DNA of 11,558 nt from Acidobacteriota bacterium (lineage in GTDB: Bacteria; Acidobacteriota; Aminicenantia; Aminicenantales; Saccharicenantaceae): NCBI GenBank assembly GCA_003476685.1, contig DMVN01000063.1:1-11558 (forward strand). The letters are read 5' to 3'. Shown in pieces: positions 1 to 6,396 of this stretch. Under the pieces are notes generated by a model. The model was not told where the DNA came from. It did no database searches and worked only from the letters and a program-made list of their open reading frames with translations. Positions within the stretch are counted from its first letter, which is position 1. The number at the start of each line of letters is the position of its first letter. A program made the position numbers and the translations under genes.

Positions 1-368
1 AGGTCCTTCTTGGTAACGGCCAGCAGGCAGGGCAACCCGGATTTCTTGATCTCGGCCGCCAGGTTTCTATCCTCATCTGTTATTTCCCGGGACCCATCTA
101 CCAGGAATAGAACCAGGTCCACTTCTTTGAGGGTACCGGCCACCTGGGAGTTGAGAAAAGTGCCCAGGGCATCCCGGGCCTGGTGGAATCCGGGGGTGTC
201 AACAAATATGATCTGGGCTTCTGGCCGGTTCAAAATGCCCCGCAATTTGAACCTGGTGGTCTGGGGCTTTTCTGAGACTATGCTCACTTTCCTGCCAGCC
301 AGGGCATTGATCAGGGTGGATTTACCGGTATTGGGTTTGCCAACCACGGCCACAAAACCGGATTTCAT
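1..368 (-). CDS. era: GTPase Era, N-terminal part (C-terminus beyond the window edge)
   Basis: Era is an essential GTPase that binds the 3' end of 16S rRNA and assists 30S subunit maturation, at the inner face of the membrane or in the cytosol. The translated 122 residues start MKSGFVAVVG and show the G1/P-loop GKPNTGKST (about residues 10-18), the Era-type switch I PQTTR, G3 DTPG followed by F-H, and the Era-like stretch LKEVDLVLFLVDG. A G4-like TKKD falls right at the window edge. The ATG at 366-368 is preceded on the minus strand by a strong Shine-Dalgarno (GGGAGG, 375-380) with about 6 nt spacing, which fixes the start. The full family length is about 300 residues, so the rest of the G domain and the KH RNA-binding domain lie outside the window. 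G4 reads TKKD instead of the usual NKxD. Der/EngA is less likely, since switch I and the region after DTPG match Era better. Confidence 0.9.
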   Translation of the reverse strand, partial: MKSGFVAVVGKPNTGKSTLINALAGRKVSIVSEKPQTTRFKLRGILNRPEAQIIFVDTPGFHQARDALGTFLNSQVAGTLKEVDLVLFLVDGSREITDEDRNLAAEIKKSGLPCLLAVTKKD

Positions 369-415
369 CAAACACCTCCCCGCCTAAGTTCACATAGGCC
401 AGGAATAAGAGGAGG

Positions 416-436
416 CTATATTTTTAAAATATATAG
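416..436. other. AT-rich near-palindrome between era and the upstream gene
   Basis: The spacer 369-479 separates the stop of the FecR-like gene from era, both on the minus strand. It contains CTATATTTTT followed by AAAATATATAG, an imperfect AT-only palindrome framed by CTATA/TATAG. Reading on the minus strand, a TTGCCT just upstream and a TATAGC inside the element, 16 nt apart, could form a weak promoter for era, each matching 4 of 6 consensus positions. No convincing GC stem with a T-tract was seen that would terminate the upstream gene. Confidence 0.3.
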
Positions 437-479
437 AGGCAAAAGACAATATTCTGTCGGCTCGAAAAGCAAACCGGTC

Positions 480-2513
480 TCAGTGTTTCTCGTTACCTGA
501 AGAGGCAGCCTTGCCTCCCGAAGAGCGCTCGCTACCCGAACTCCTGGAAACCGAGCCAGTGCGACTGGCGGCACTGGCGCTGGAAGCTGAGCTGCCGCTG
601 GAATAGCTACCTGAAGCAGCTGGTCCGGAACCCCCGGCTGGTGCGTACTGGACCAGACCCTGAGGTGTAATCCTGAGCCTTTCCTGCCTGGCTTCCCTGG
701 AGGTTATACCGAGTTCAGGAGAGACCACGGCATTTCTGGAACTATCGTAGACTATCCTGATGCCGAGCTGTCGAGCCGTCCGCAGGTCCGGGTTCCAGTC
801 GCGGAATCTCACGCTGGAACTAGCAGGAAAGCGAGTTGTCGGCCGGCTACTGCCGCCGGTTACAGTCTCCGCCCCGGATTTCATCTGGGCAGCTTGGTCC
901 GGCCGTCCAGGCTGCTGCTTTTCTACTGGCGTTATTCTGGTCATCCTGGATTCAGAATCAGCCACCGAACCGGCCTCTGTCCGATTCCTGGTTTCCAGAA
1001 AATGGAAAACGGCTCGGTTCCAGGCTGGCACGGTCCCCCGGACCAGTCCGGTCCTTCCTGTTTCAGCCTGAGTTTGTTTTATTTTTCCGGCAACTTCACT
1101 GACCGGTATCTTTCTGCTGGCCAGATTGGGGGCACTAATGTCTTCAGGCTTGACCACCATCGGTTCGGGCGGTCTGGCTGAAATTCTTTTCAGCACTTCC
1201 TGGTCACCCCTGTCTATGGCTTTAGCCAGGCCGGCCACCATTCTTTTATAGCTGTCGGGGATGGCGGCGTTCTGGCTCTGCGGTTTTTTCAGCTGGTCTT
1301 TGGTAATCTTGTCAATCCTGCGGAGGGCTGGCTGGTCTAAACCATCTCCGGGCAGTATCCCCGAGCCGCCCGTATAATAAGCGTCCCAGTAGCCGTAGGG
1401 ATAACTGTAGCCATAATAATAGAGCCAGTCGTAAAGAAACCACGGCCTCCAGGTGTAATAGCCGAAATAAAAATCCCAGACGGCCCAGGCCGGAGCAAAA
1501 GCCGAGCCTGGAATCCAGACCCAGCCTTTCTTCTTATCCCATTGCCAGATGCCCAGGTGATAGGGCACCCAGCCCCAGGGTTCGGCCGGAACCCAGAACA
1601 GCTGCCCGTTAAGATAGGTCCAGTTTCCATAGTAATACGGGCTCCAGTTGCCCCAGGGATAATAATCATTGTAAAAGGGACGCCAGACATAGCCCAGGTA
1701 ATCGTCCCATATCCATTCGCCGTACTGGTTGGAGTAAAACTGGGCGAAATAGAAAACCGCCGGAGGAAGCTTCTGAATCGGTTTCGGCAGAGGAGTGAGG
1801 CCCCGGTGCAAGTCCAGGAAATGCTTGTTCAGTTCAGCATTCCAGGTCTCAAAATCAGCCAATTCCGGAAAACTTTCCCTTACTTGAACCTGATGTCTGT
1901 AATCGATTATCAGACTGGTTCCTTTTTTGGCTGAAAACGATGTAAGCTCGGCGCTGGAAGGACCATAAAGCAGGCTGGCTTTGCCCCCCACAACCGTCAG
2001 CCAGGTTTCTCCCTCATCGGTCACCCGGGCCATCAGCACCGTCTTGTTCTTCATTTTCAGGGCAGTGTTGGGGGTCAGCAACTGAAAAATTTCCCAGGAA
2101 TTATAGGCGGTGTACATCAGGTAAACCTGGCCCTTTTCCAGGAGCAGATTTGATAACTGGTCATCGGAGCTGAGGCTCTGGGCCATGATAGTCTCGATTT
2201 TAAGCCTGGTATCGGTCCCCAGCCGGATAATGGTGCCGCTGTCGAACTGAATTTCGCAGGGCTTGTCATAGGTGATAATCAGGTCACCCGGCCCCAGGGG
2301 AAAGTTTAACCGGCCGGCTTCAGGTTGGACCAGCCCGGCCCTGATAATCTCGGGAGCCCGGGTCCCGGGTTCTTCTGGAACATAGCTTATGAAACCGTAG
2401 TAGAAATCCCGCTCACCGTTGACCAGAGTATAGTGCTTGTTGGCGGCCAGGGCTGGCTGCCATAACCATAACCCTAAAACCCCTATTATCAGTAATAATT
2501 TTATTCTTTTCAT
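480..2513 (-). CDS. Exported FecR-like/DUF6600-type aromatic-rich protein
   Basis: The molecular function is not known. Counting from MKRIKL, residues 1-23 form a signal peptide (KR, hydrophobic core, ALA|A cleavage site), so the protein is exported. Residues about 50-180 resemble a FecR-like beta-rich domain (GDLIITYDKP, IIRLGTDTRLKIE, LLEKGQVYL, then GGKASLL). Residues about 250-382 are extraordinarily aromatic, with about 19 Trp and 26 Tyr, in repeating W/Y-G units such as YPWGNWSPYYYG, PWGWVPYHLG and GWVWIPGSAFAPAWAVW, the pattern of proteins annotated DUF6600. Residues 400-600 are charged and probably flexible, and 625-677 are Ser/Gly/Ala-rich low complexity. The frame extends to a GTG at 2585, adding 24 residues before the signal peptide. 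The ATG at 2511-2513 is preferred because it puts the signal peptide at the N-terminus and follows a modest GGGGTG. The family match is from pattern recognition only. A cell-surface or periplasmic structural or binding role is an inference. Confidence 0.8.
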   Translation of the reverse strand: MKRIKLLLIIGVLGLWLWQPALAANKHYTLVNGERDFYYGFISYVPEEPGTRAPEIIRAGLVQPEAGRLNFPLGPGDLIITYDKPCEIQFDSGTIIRLGTDTRLKIETIMAQSLSSDDQLSNLLLEKGQVYLMYTAYNSWEIFQLLTPNTALKMKNKTVLMARVTDEGETWLTVVGGKASLLYGPSSAELTSFSAKKGTSLIIDYRHQVQVRESFPELADFETWNAELNKHFLDLHRGLTPLPKPIQKLPPAVFYFAQFYSNQYGEWIWDDYLGYVWRPFYNDYYPWGNWSPYYYGNWTYLNGQLFWVPAEPWGWVPYHLGIWQWDKKKGWVWIPGSAFAPAWAVWDFYFGYYTWRPWFLYDWLYYYGYSYPYGYWDAYYTGGSGILPGDGLDQPALRRIDKITKDQLKKPQSQNAAIPDSYKRMVAGLAKAIDRGDQEVLKRISARPPEPMVVKPEDISAPNLASRKIPVSEVAGKIKQTQAETGRTGLVRGTVPAWNRAVFHFLETRNRTEAGSVADSESRMTRITPVEKQQPGRPDQAAQMKSGAETVTGGSSRPTTRFPASSSVRFRDWNPDLRTARQLGIRIVYDSSRNAVVSPELGITSREARQERLRITPQGLVQYAPAGGSGPAASGSYSSGSSASSASAASRTGSVSRSSGSERSSGGKAASSGNEKH

Positions 2514-2528
2514 TTTTGCACCCCGTAT

Positions 2529-2534
2529 ATTATA
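2529..2534 (-). promoter_or_regulatory. Candidate -10 box for the FecR-like gene
   Basis: A perfect TATAAT reads on the minus strand 15 nt ahead of the ATG at 2513. No good -35 lies at 16-18 nt spacing (the best is CGGACC). Transcription from it would begin inside or next to the Shine-Dalgarno-like GGGGTG, so either the leader is extremely short or another promoter is used. A second AT-rich -10-like TATTAT lies further upstream near 2630-2635, also without a well-spaced -35. Confidence 0.3.
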
Positions 2535-2807
2535 CAGCATAATTCGTGCCAGGTCCGGTTCCGCTGCTCTGCCCGTTAATGGCACTGAGCCCGTCCCCTG
2601 GCTGTCCTGTTCTCGTTACTCCTGACACCTTTATAATACACCCGGAATGGAGAAAATAACCAAGGTTTCTGAAAAATCAGGCCGGGCAATGAGAGTCAAG
2701 CCGGAGGCCGGGGTCCTATTCTCTCAGAATAAGCTCGAGGCGGCAACGATTTATGGTTTGGGAAAAACTCAGTATTATCTTGCCTGTTTATTAAGAATAG
2801 GGGTAAA

Positions 2808-2840
2808 ATGATGTTGAGATGGCCAAGTCAGGCAGATTAG
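2808..2840 (+). other. Ten-codon leader-like ORF overlapping the next gene's start
   Basis: AGGGG at 2799-2803 sits 4 nt before ATG 2808 and 7 nt before ATG 2811, an excellent ribosome-binding arrangement. That frame encodes only ten residues (MMLRWPSQAD) and stops at 2838-2840, inside the gene that starts at 2819 in another frame. The real gene's own ATG has only TTGAG directly against it and no in-frame alternative, because a TAA lies at 2804-2806. The arrangement would let ribosomes finishing the mini-ORF restart on the nearby ATG. It could also be coincidence, with the same Shine-Dalgarno serving ATG 2819 at 15 nt. Confidence 0.25.
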
Positions 2841-3178
2841 AAGAGCAGATTTACCGGCACCTGCCTGGAGTTATTGCTGTTCTGATTGCCATCTGGCTGC
2901 TTTTCCCTTTCATTAAAATTGACCGGTCAGATTATGCCCAGGGCAAGATTCTGGTCTACCGGCTGGCCTTCGGCCTGATGATCATGATCATCATGCTGGG
3001 CAAAATGGGCTTCGATGTGTTCTTCCCCCAGGGCATAGCCAGGCCGGTCTCCAACACCAAATCGGTGCTTTTCCTCATCCTGGGGATACTGCTGCTGGCC
3101 TTCGTGATTTACATCATCATCCAGGCTGGGGCTCTGTTCATGAGCAGCTACCCGGACACCTCAGAATTTAATCAGTAG
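2819..3178 (+). CDS. Small three-helix integral membrane protein, function unknown
   Basis: I do not recognise a family. The 119-residue product has a short charged N-terminus (MAKSGRLEEQIYRH), then three clear hydrophobic segments: about residues 15-33 (LPGVIAVLIAIWLLFPFI), 45-62 (LVYRLAFGLMIMIIMLG) and 82-107 (SVLFLILGILLLAFVIYIII). The tail after helix 3 is short and polar. Between helices 1 and 2 is an acidic, basic loop (KIDRSDYAQGK), and between 2 and 3 a FFPQGIARPVSN loop. No catalytic motif is visible. It stands alone: the previous gene is divergent and the next is convergent. The start at 2819 is the only ATG in frame before the first helix, and its ribosome-binding site is poor. Codon use and clean hydrophobic periodicity support a real gene. 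Confidence 0.7.
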   Translation: MAKSGRLEEQIYRHLPGVIAVLIAIWLLFPFIKIDRSDYAQGKILVYRLAFGLMIMIIMLGKMGFDVFFPQGIARPVSNTKSVLFLILGILLLAFVIYIIIQAGALFMSSYPDTSEFNQ

Positions 3179-3500
3179 TTCCCGGCTCTCTGTTCGTTCC
3201 TGATTTCCCTGACTTCAAGGGTGGTTGGGGTTATGCTTCAGCAGTAGCCCGGGCTCAAATCAAATCAAGCAGGATTATCACTCCCTACAGCTCACACTAA
3301 TGAGTCATTTCAAACCCGATTAATAACTAAGGAAAAGGAGCCAGAACCTCCTTCTCAAATTAGATAGTTGTCCCGACTGCGCCCAGAATGATCTGGTCGC
3401 AAGGCAAGCAGCCAATCAAGTTAGCTAGCCGATTCTACGATAAAAAACCGATCAATGGAATCGCTGATGAAGTCGACCATCACCAGCTGGGATCTGAGGC
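3179..3500. other. Intergenic stretch without a convincing gene
   Basis: About 320 nt lie between two convergent genes. The only structure seen is a small hairpin, AAGGAG (3335-3340) and CTCCTT (3348-3353) with a 7-nt loop, not followed by a T-tract. The stretch 3388-3505 is open on the plus strand (starting MIWSQGKQPIKLASRFY) but then runs antisense into the CPBP gene and has no ribosome-binding site. The base composition feels less GC-rich than the flanking genes, as expected of non-coding or decayed sequence. No terminator, tRNA or repeat array was identified. Confidence 0.5.
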
Positions 3501-4310
3501 TTACTTGAAAATTTCTTTATTTCTTACCATCAGGCAGATAGCCACCAGCAGGTACAGAGCGGCTACCAGGCCCTCGGTTAAGGGCCTGAGCTCAAAAAGC
3601 TGGCCGGTGAAATTTATCATAAAATGAAAGAGAATGGCGGCCAGGGTGCTCCGCCGGTTTTTCAGAAAAAGGTAGGTAAAGATAACCGACTTGGGAAAAA
3701 GGTCGATGAAGTAAAAGGCCAGAAACAGGGGATCCTGGGTTTTAGCCTGCAGAGGATAACCTTTCACCAGGAAAAGAGGAATATGCCAGACAGCCCAGAC
3801 CAGACCAATCAGCAAACTGGCCCTTAACCCGGACATCCGGTCCTTGAGCTTATCCAGCCAGTAGCCGCGCCAGCCCAGCTCTTCTGGAAACGGTCCGATG
3901 AAAAAAGTGTAGAAAATAAAAACCAGAATGGAAGGAAGATGAGCCCGGACCTGGGGCACGATCTTAAACTGGCTGAGCGACTCCCCGAAAATAAAAGAGC
4001 CCAGCATCGCAATGACGGTGATCATCACCGGTAGCAGAAAAATCAGCCGGTAGCTACCACGGCTGATAAGAGTGGGGTCAATCACTCTCCGCCAGTAATC
4101 CCAGTGATATTCAGCCTCTTCGCTCAAAAGGATAAAGGCCAGAGCCACCACCGCCGGGGCCAGCAACCCGGCCAGCAACAGGACTTTGACCGCCAGGTTT
4201 TCCATACCCCGCCCGGTGGAAACCGCCAGCCACCAGGGAGTCCAGGTCAGGACCAGGACCAAAGGAATGTATAAAAGAGGGTTGATCTGAATCTTTTTCG
4301 AAAACATCAT
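3501..4310 (-). CDS. CPBP-family (CAAX-like) intramembrane metalloprotease
   Basis: The product is a polytopic membrane protein of 269 residues with the conserved motifs of the CPBP/Rce1-like family (Pfam PF02517). Motif 1 is E143-E144 with R148 (PEELGWRGYWLDKL), motif 2 is H176 in WAVWHIPLFLVKG, and motif 3 is H229 and N233 in FHFMINFTGQ. These Glu and His residues are the known active-site residues of the family. Hydrophobic segments cover roughly residues 12-30, 42-63, 88-108, 125-140, 160-180, 190-215, 220-236 and 244-262. Substrates of bacterial members are mostly unknown; roles range from prenyl-protein processing to peptide maturation and bacteriocin immunity. It is monocistronic, divergent from the dehydrogenase and convergent with the small membrane protein, so context gives no substrate. 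Two tandem ATG codons (4310 and 4307) are possible starts. Confidence 0.88.
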   Translation of the reverse strand: MMFSKKIQINPLLYIPLVLVLTWTPWWLAVSTGRGMENLAVKVLLLAGLLAPAVVALAFILLSEEAEYHWDYWRRVIDPTLISRGSYRLIFLLPVMITVIAMLGSFIFGESLSQFKIVPQVRAHLPSILVFIFYTFFIGPFPEELGWRGYWLDKLKDRMSGLRASLLIGLVWAVWHIPLFLVKGYPLQAKTQDPLFLAFYFIDLFPKSVIFTYLFLKNRRSTLAAILFHFMINFTGQLFELRPLTEGLVAALYLLVAICLMVRNKEIFK

Positions 4311-4313
4311 CCA

Positions 4314-4319
4314 CTCCTT
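4314..4319 (-). promoter_or_regulatory. Ribosome-binding site of the CPBP protease gene
   Basis: AAGGAG reads on the minus strand. It is 3 nt from the first ATG (4310) and 6 nt from the second (4307). The usual spacing favours the second, which would shorten the protein by one Met. Confidence 0.7.
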
Positions 4320-4598
4320 AAAGAGGCCCGGCTTTTCTAAAATATAAAAAAAAACGCAGAGAATAAAGAAAAATTTTCAAGACCGAAAAGAAAGCCGGAC
4401 GTCTCAGCCGAAATCCGGGATGACTTCTGGTAAAATAAACAGGACCGACTCCCGGCCACTGTGGCGGTAATAGCCCGGTAGACATTGGCCGGTTCAAGTT
4501 GAGGGGAGAATTGTTTGGTGTTCAGGAGCTGGCTATATCCAATTAATGGCTGCCCCGGGTTGAAAAATATAGTATGATTGGGGTGTATTGATATACTG

Positions 4599-4627
4599 TT
4601 GACTGTAGAATTGTTCAGTCTTATTCA
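4599..4627 (+). promoter_or_regulatory. Probable promoter of the dehydrogenase gene with an operator-like palindrome
   Basis: TTGACT (4599-4604, 5 of 6 consensus) is followed after 17 nt by TATTCA (4622-4627, weak -10). Between the two boxes, 4601-4620 is a near-palindrome: GACTG at the left end and CAGTC at the right, with 16 of 20 positions symmetric. A repressor binding there would occlude RNA polymerase. The leader to the ATG at 4670 would be about 35 nt. Confidence 0.45.
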
Positions 4628-4669
4628 TATAGATGTAAAAAACCAGGCAACTTAAAGGGAGCAACGAAA

Positions 4670-5704
4670 ATGAAAGCTGTCCTGTTAACCGGCCTGCGTC
4701 AGGCCCAGCTTCAGGAAAAACCCGAACCTGAATTGCCCGAGCAGCACTGGGTGCTGCTCCGGACTAAGGTCGCCGGAATCTGCGGCAGCGACCTCCATTA
4801 TTTTATCTCCGAGTCAGTCGGCGGGGAAAAAGTTCCCTATCCCTGCCTCGTTGGTCACGAGTGTTCGGCCGAAGTGGTGCGGGTGGGAAGTGCGGTGCGA
4901 CAACTGCAGCCCGGTGACCGGGTGGCAGTCGAGCCTTCAATTTCCTGCGGGGTCTGTGATCAGTGCCTGGCCGGCCGTTTCCATACCTGTCGGAAAATTA
5001 AATTCCTGGGACATCCGGGGGAACTCGATGGTTGCCTGGCTGAGTATTTTGTCATGCCGGCCGGGAATCTGATAAAACTGCCTCCGTCCATAACCCTGGA
5101 GGAAGCCATGCTGGCCGAACCCCTGTCGATTGCCCTGCACGCCCTGAACCTGGCCGGACTGGGGCCTAACGACAGGGTGGCCGTGCTCGGAACCGGCCCC
5201 ATCGGACTGTGCCTGATTATGCTTTTAAGGCACCAGGGTCTGAGCCAGATTTTCGCCACCGACCGTTCAGAAGCCAGAGTCAGGGCCGCCCTCCAGGCCG
5301 GGGCCAGCTGGGCAGCCAGCGTGGAGCAGGAAGATGTTGTTCAAGAAATCCTGTCCCGCCAGCCACTGGGCCTGGAAGCGGTCTTTGAAGTCAGCGGCGA
5401 CCAGGAAGCCATTGACCAGTCCGTGGACCTGGTTCGACCCGGAGGCCGGATTATCCAGGTGGGAATTCCAGTCCCGGAGAGGGTGTCTTACCAGATAGCC
5501 CGCTTACGACGGAAAGAGGTTACCATCATAAATTCCCGGAGGCAGAACCGCTGCCTGGAGCCGGCCCTGGAATTGATTCAAGATAAAAAAATTGAAGTCA
5601 GCTGGTTGCTGACCCATCGTTTCCGGCTGGAAGAAGCCCAGCAGGCTTTCACCACCGCCGCCGACCGGCTGGATGGAGTGCTGAAAGCTGCTTTCGTCCT
5701 TTGA
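4670..5704 (+). CDS. Zinc-dependent medium-chain alcohol/polyol dehydrogenase (sorbitol dehydrogenase-like)
   Basis: The product oxidises a polyol or secondary alcohol with NAD(P)+ in the cytosol. It has the typical length of the zinc-containing medium-chain dehydrogenase family (344 residues). Catalytic-zinc ligands are visible as C38 (AGICGSDLHYF), H63-E64 (GHE) and E150 (AEPLS, the sorbitol-dehydrogenase-like form). The structural zinc site has its four cysteines, C93, C96, C99 and C107. The Rossmann fold has GTGPIG (174-179), and D198 at the end of the second strand (ATDRSEAR) points to NAD+ rather than NADP+. The start is set by GGGAG (4657-4661), 8 nt before the ATG. The closest groups by motif are sorbitol, xylitol, L-idonate and threonine dehydrogenases; the exact substrate cannot be read from sequence. 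It is a single-gene unit with a possible operator, suggesting substrate-responsive control. It may serve polyol or sugar breakdown together with the nearby sugar-uptake genes, but nothing in the layout proves it. Confidence 0.9.
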   Translation: MKAVLLTGLRQAQLQEKPEPELPEQHWVLLRTKVAGICGSDLHYFISESVGGEKVPYPCLVGHECSAEVVRVGSAVRQLQPGDRVAVEPSISCGVCDQCLAGRFHTCRKIKFLGHPGELDGCLAEYFVMPAGNLIKLPPSITLEEAMLAEPLSIALHALNLAGLGPNDRVAVLGTGPIGLCLIMLLRHQGLSQIFATDRSEARVRAALQAGASWAASVEQEDVVQEILSRQPLGLEAVFEVSGDQEAIDQSVDLVRPGGRIIQVGIPVPERVSYQIARLRRKEVTIINSRRQNRCLEPALELIQDKKIEVSWLLTHRFRLEEAQQAFTTAADRLDGVLKAAFVL

Positions 5705-5730
5705 TGAGAAACGGGGCAAATGAAAAATTG

Positions 5731-5749
5731 ACAGCCCGCCTCACGCTGT
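5731..5749 (-). terminator. Weak terminator-like hairpin between convergent genes
   Basis: ACAGC and GCTGT form a 5-bp stem around a 9-nt loop. On the minus strand the stem is followed by CAA and then five T residues, which suits the end of the protease-barrel operon. The stem is short, so this is tentative. A direct repeat of TTCAGTT follows at 5749-5766. Confidence 0.3.
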
Positions 5750-5805
5750 TCAGTTTAGTTCAGTTCCCAGGCTGGTGGCGGCTCCAGTCCTGACCGCGAT
5801 TCCAG

Positions 5806-6381
5806 TTAAAAAATGAAACCCACCAGAACCGAAGCCCTGGCTCCCCCGATCTTAAAATTTACATCTTCATAGGTATCGCTGGCCGTGCAGTAACTGCCGT
5901 TTAAGCCAAAAAGAACAAATTTTTCCTTGAGGTACAGGCCAGCTTCCACCAGGAATCCCAGTTTGTTGCCGCTGACCTTGATCCCCATAGCCTCTTCTTC
6001 ATAGGTGGCCGAGGCCACCCCCGCGCCAATAAAAGCCTTAAGATGCCTGTTCAGGTAAGGGAAGTAAGCCAGTCCCCCGCCAAAAAATTGCTGTTTGGAA
6101 TGAGCGGGCTCATTCAGTTCCGGGGTTAAACCATCCCGGCTGAAAGTGGAAAACATTCCATAAATATAGATGTCGCTGATGACCCGGAAGCCCAGCTTGA
6201 ATTCCGGCACCATTATCTTATTTCCGTAGACCTCTTTGTAGCCTGAATCGGCCGGAAAAAGATAACCGTAGCTGAATGACAGCAGCACCGTGTCGGCTCT
6301 CAGGGCCGGAGTCAGGGAAAACAGGAAAACTAAACCCAAAAGTATTAAGGACCAGTGAGCGGGTCTGATTATTTTGTTCAT
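5806..6381 (-). CDS. Small outer-membrane beta-barrel protein
   Basis: Counting from MNKIIRP, the product has 191 residues. Residues 1-29 are a signal peptide (hydrophobic LILLGLVFLFSL, cleavage after ALRA). The rest alternates polar and hydrophobic residues with many Gly and aromatics (VLLSFSYGYLFP, FKLGFRV, FFGGGLAYFP, KAFIGAGVASATYE, LGFLVEAGLYL, KFVLFGLNGSY). It ends in VLVGFIF, a C-terminal aromatic typical of outer-membrane barrels recognised by BamA. Size and pattern fit an 8-stranded OmpA/OmpX-like or 'OMP_b-brl'-type barrel; the role is unknown. The frame also opens at 6396, but that ATG abuts the previous stop and has no Shine-Dalgarno. The ATG at 6381 follows AAAAGGTG and is preferred. 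It lies 15 nt after the metalloprotease stop, so the two are almost certainly co-transcribed. Confidence 0.8.
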   Translation of the reverse strand: MNKIIRPAHWSLILLGLVFLFSLTPALRADTVLLSFSYGYLFPADSGYKEVYGNKIMVPEFKLGFRVISDIYIYGMFSTFSRDGLTPELNEPAHSKQQFFGGGLAYFPYLNRHLKAFIGAGVASATYEEEAMGIKVSGNKLGFLVEAGLYLKEKFVLFGLNGSYCTASDTYEDVNFKIGGARASVLVGFIF

Positions 6382-6385
6382 GCTG

Positions 6386-6393
6386 CACCTTTT
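6386..6393 (-). promoter_or_regulatory. Ribosome-binding site that sets the barrel gene start
   Basis: AAAAGGTG reads on the minus strand, 4 nt before the ATG at 6379-6381. It lies downstream of the alternative ATG at 6396, so it supports the shorter form. It sits in the 15-nt gap after the protease stop, an arrangement that favours translational coupling. Confidence 0.65.
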
Positions 6394-6396
6394 CAT

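Larger units (their letters stand above)
4311..4669. other. Divergent intergenic region, AT-rich on the CPBP side
   Basis: About 359 nt lie between the divergent CPBP protease and dehydrogenase genes, with no credible ORF. The CPBP-proximal end has an A-rich run (4337-4355) framed by an 8-bp inverted repeat: CCGGCTTT at 4328-4335 and AAAGCCGG at 4391-4398, 55 nt apart. On the minus strand TATATT (4341-4346) could be a -10 box, but its -35 is poor. The dehydrogenase-proximal end carries the promoter listed separately. The middle part (4400-4590) shows nothing I can assign. Confidence 0.5.

Noticed and set aside
10..387. A 125-codon plus-strand frame at the left edge
   Set aside because: The minus strand of the same DNA encodes Era with all its G motifs, so this is an antisense shadow.
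3388..3627. A 79-codon plus-strand frame possibly representing a decayed gene
   Set aside because: Its second half is antisense to the CPBP protease C-terminus, the first half has no ribosome-binding site, and I recognise no protein family in it.
5728..5733. TTGACA between the two convergent genes as a promoter
   Set aside because: No suitable -10 box follows at 15-19 nt and no plus-strand gene lies downstream of it before the antisense operon.
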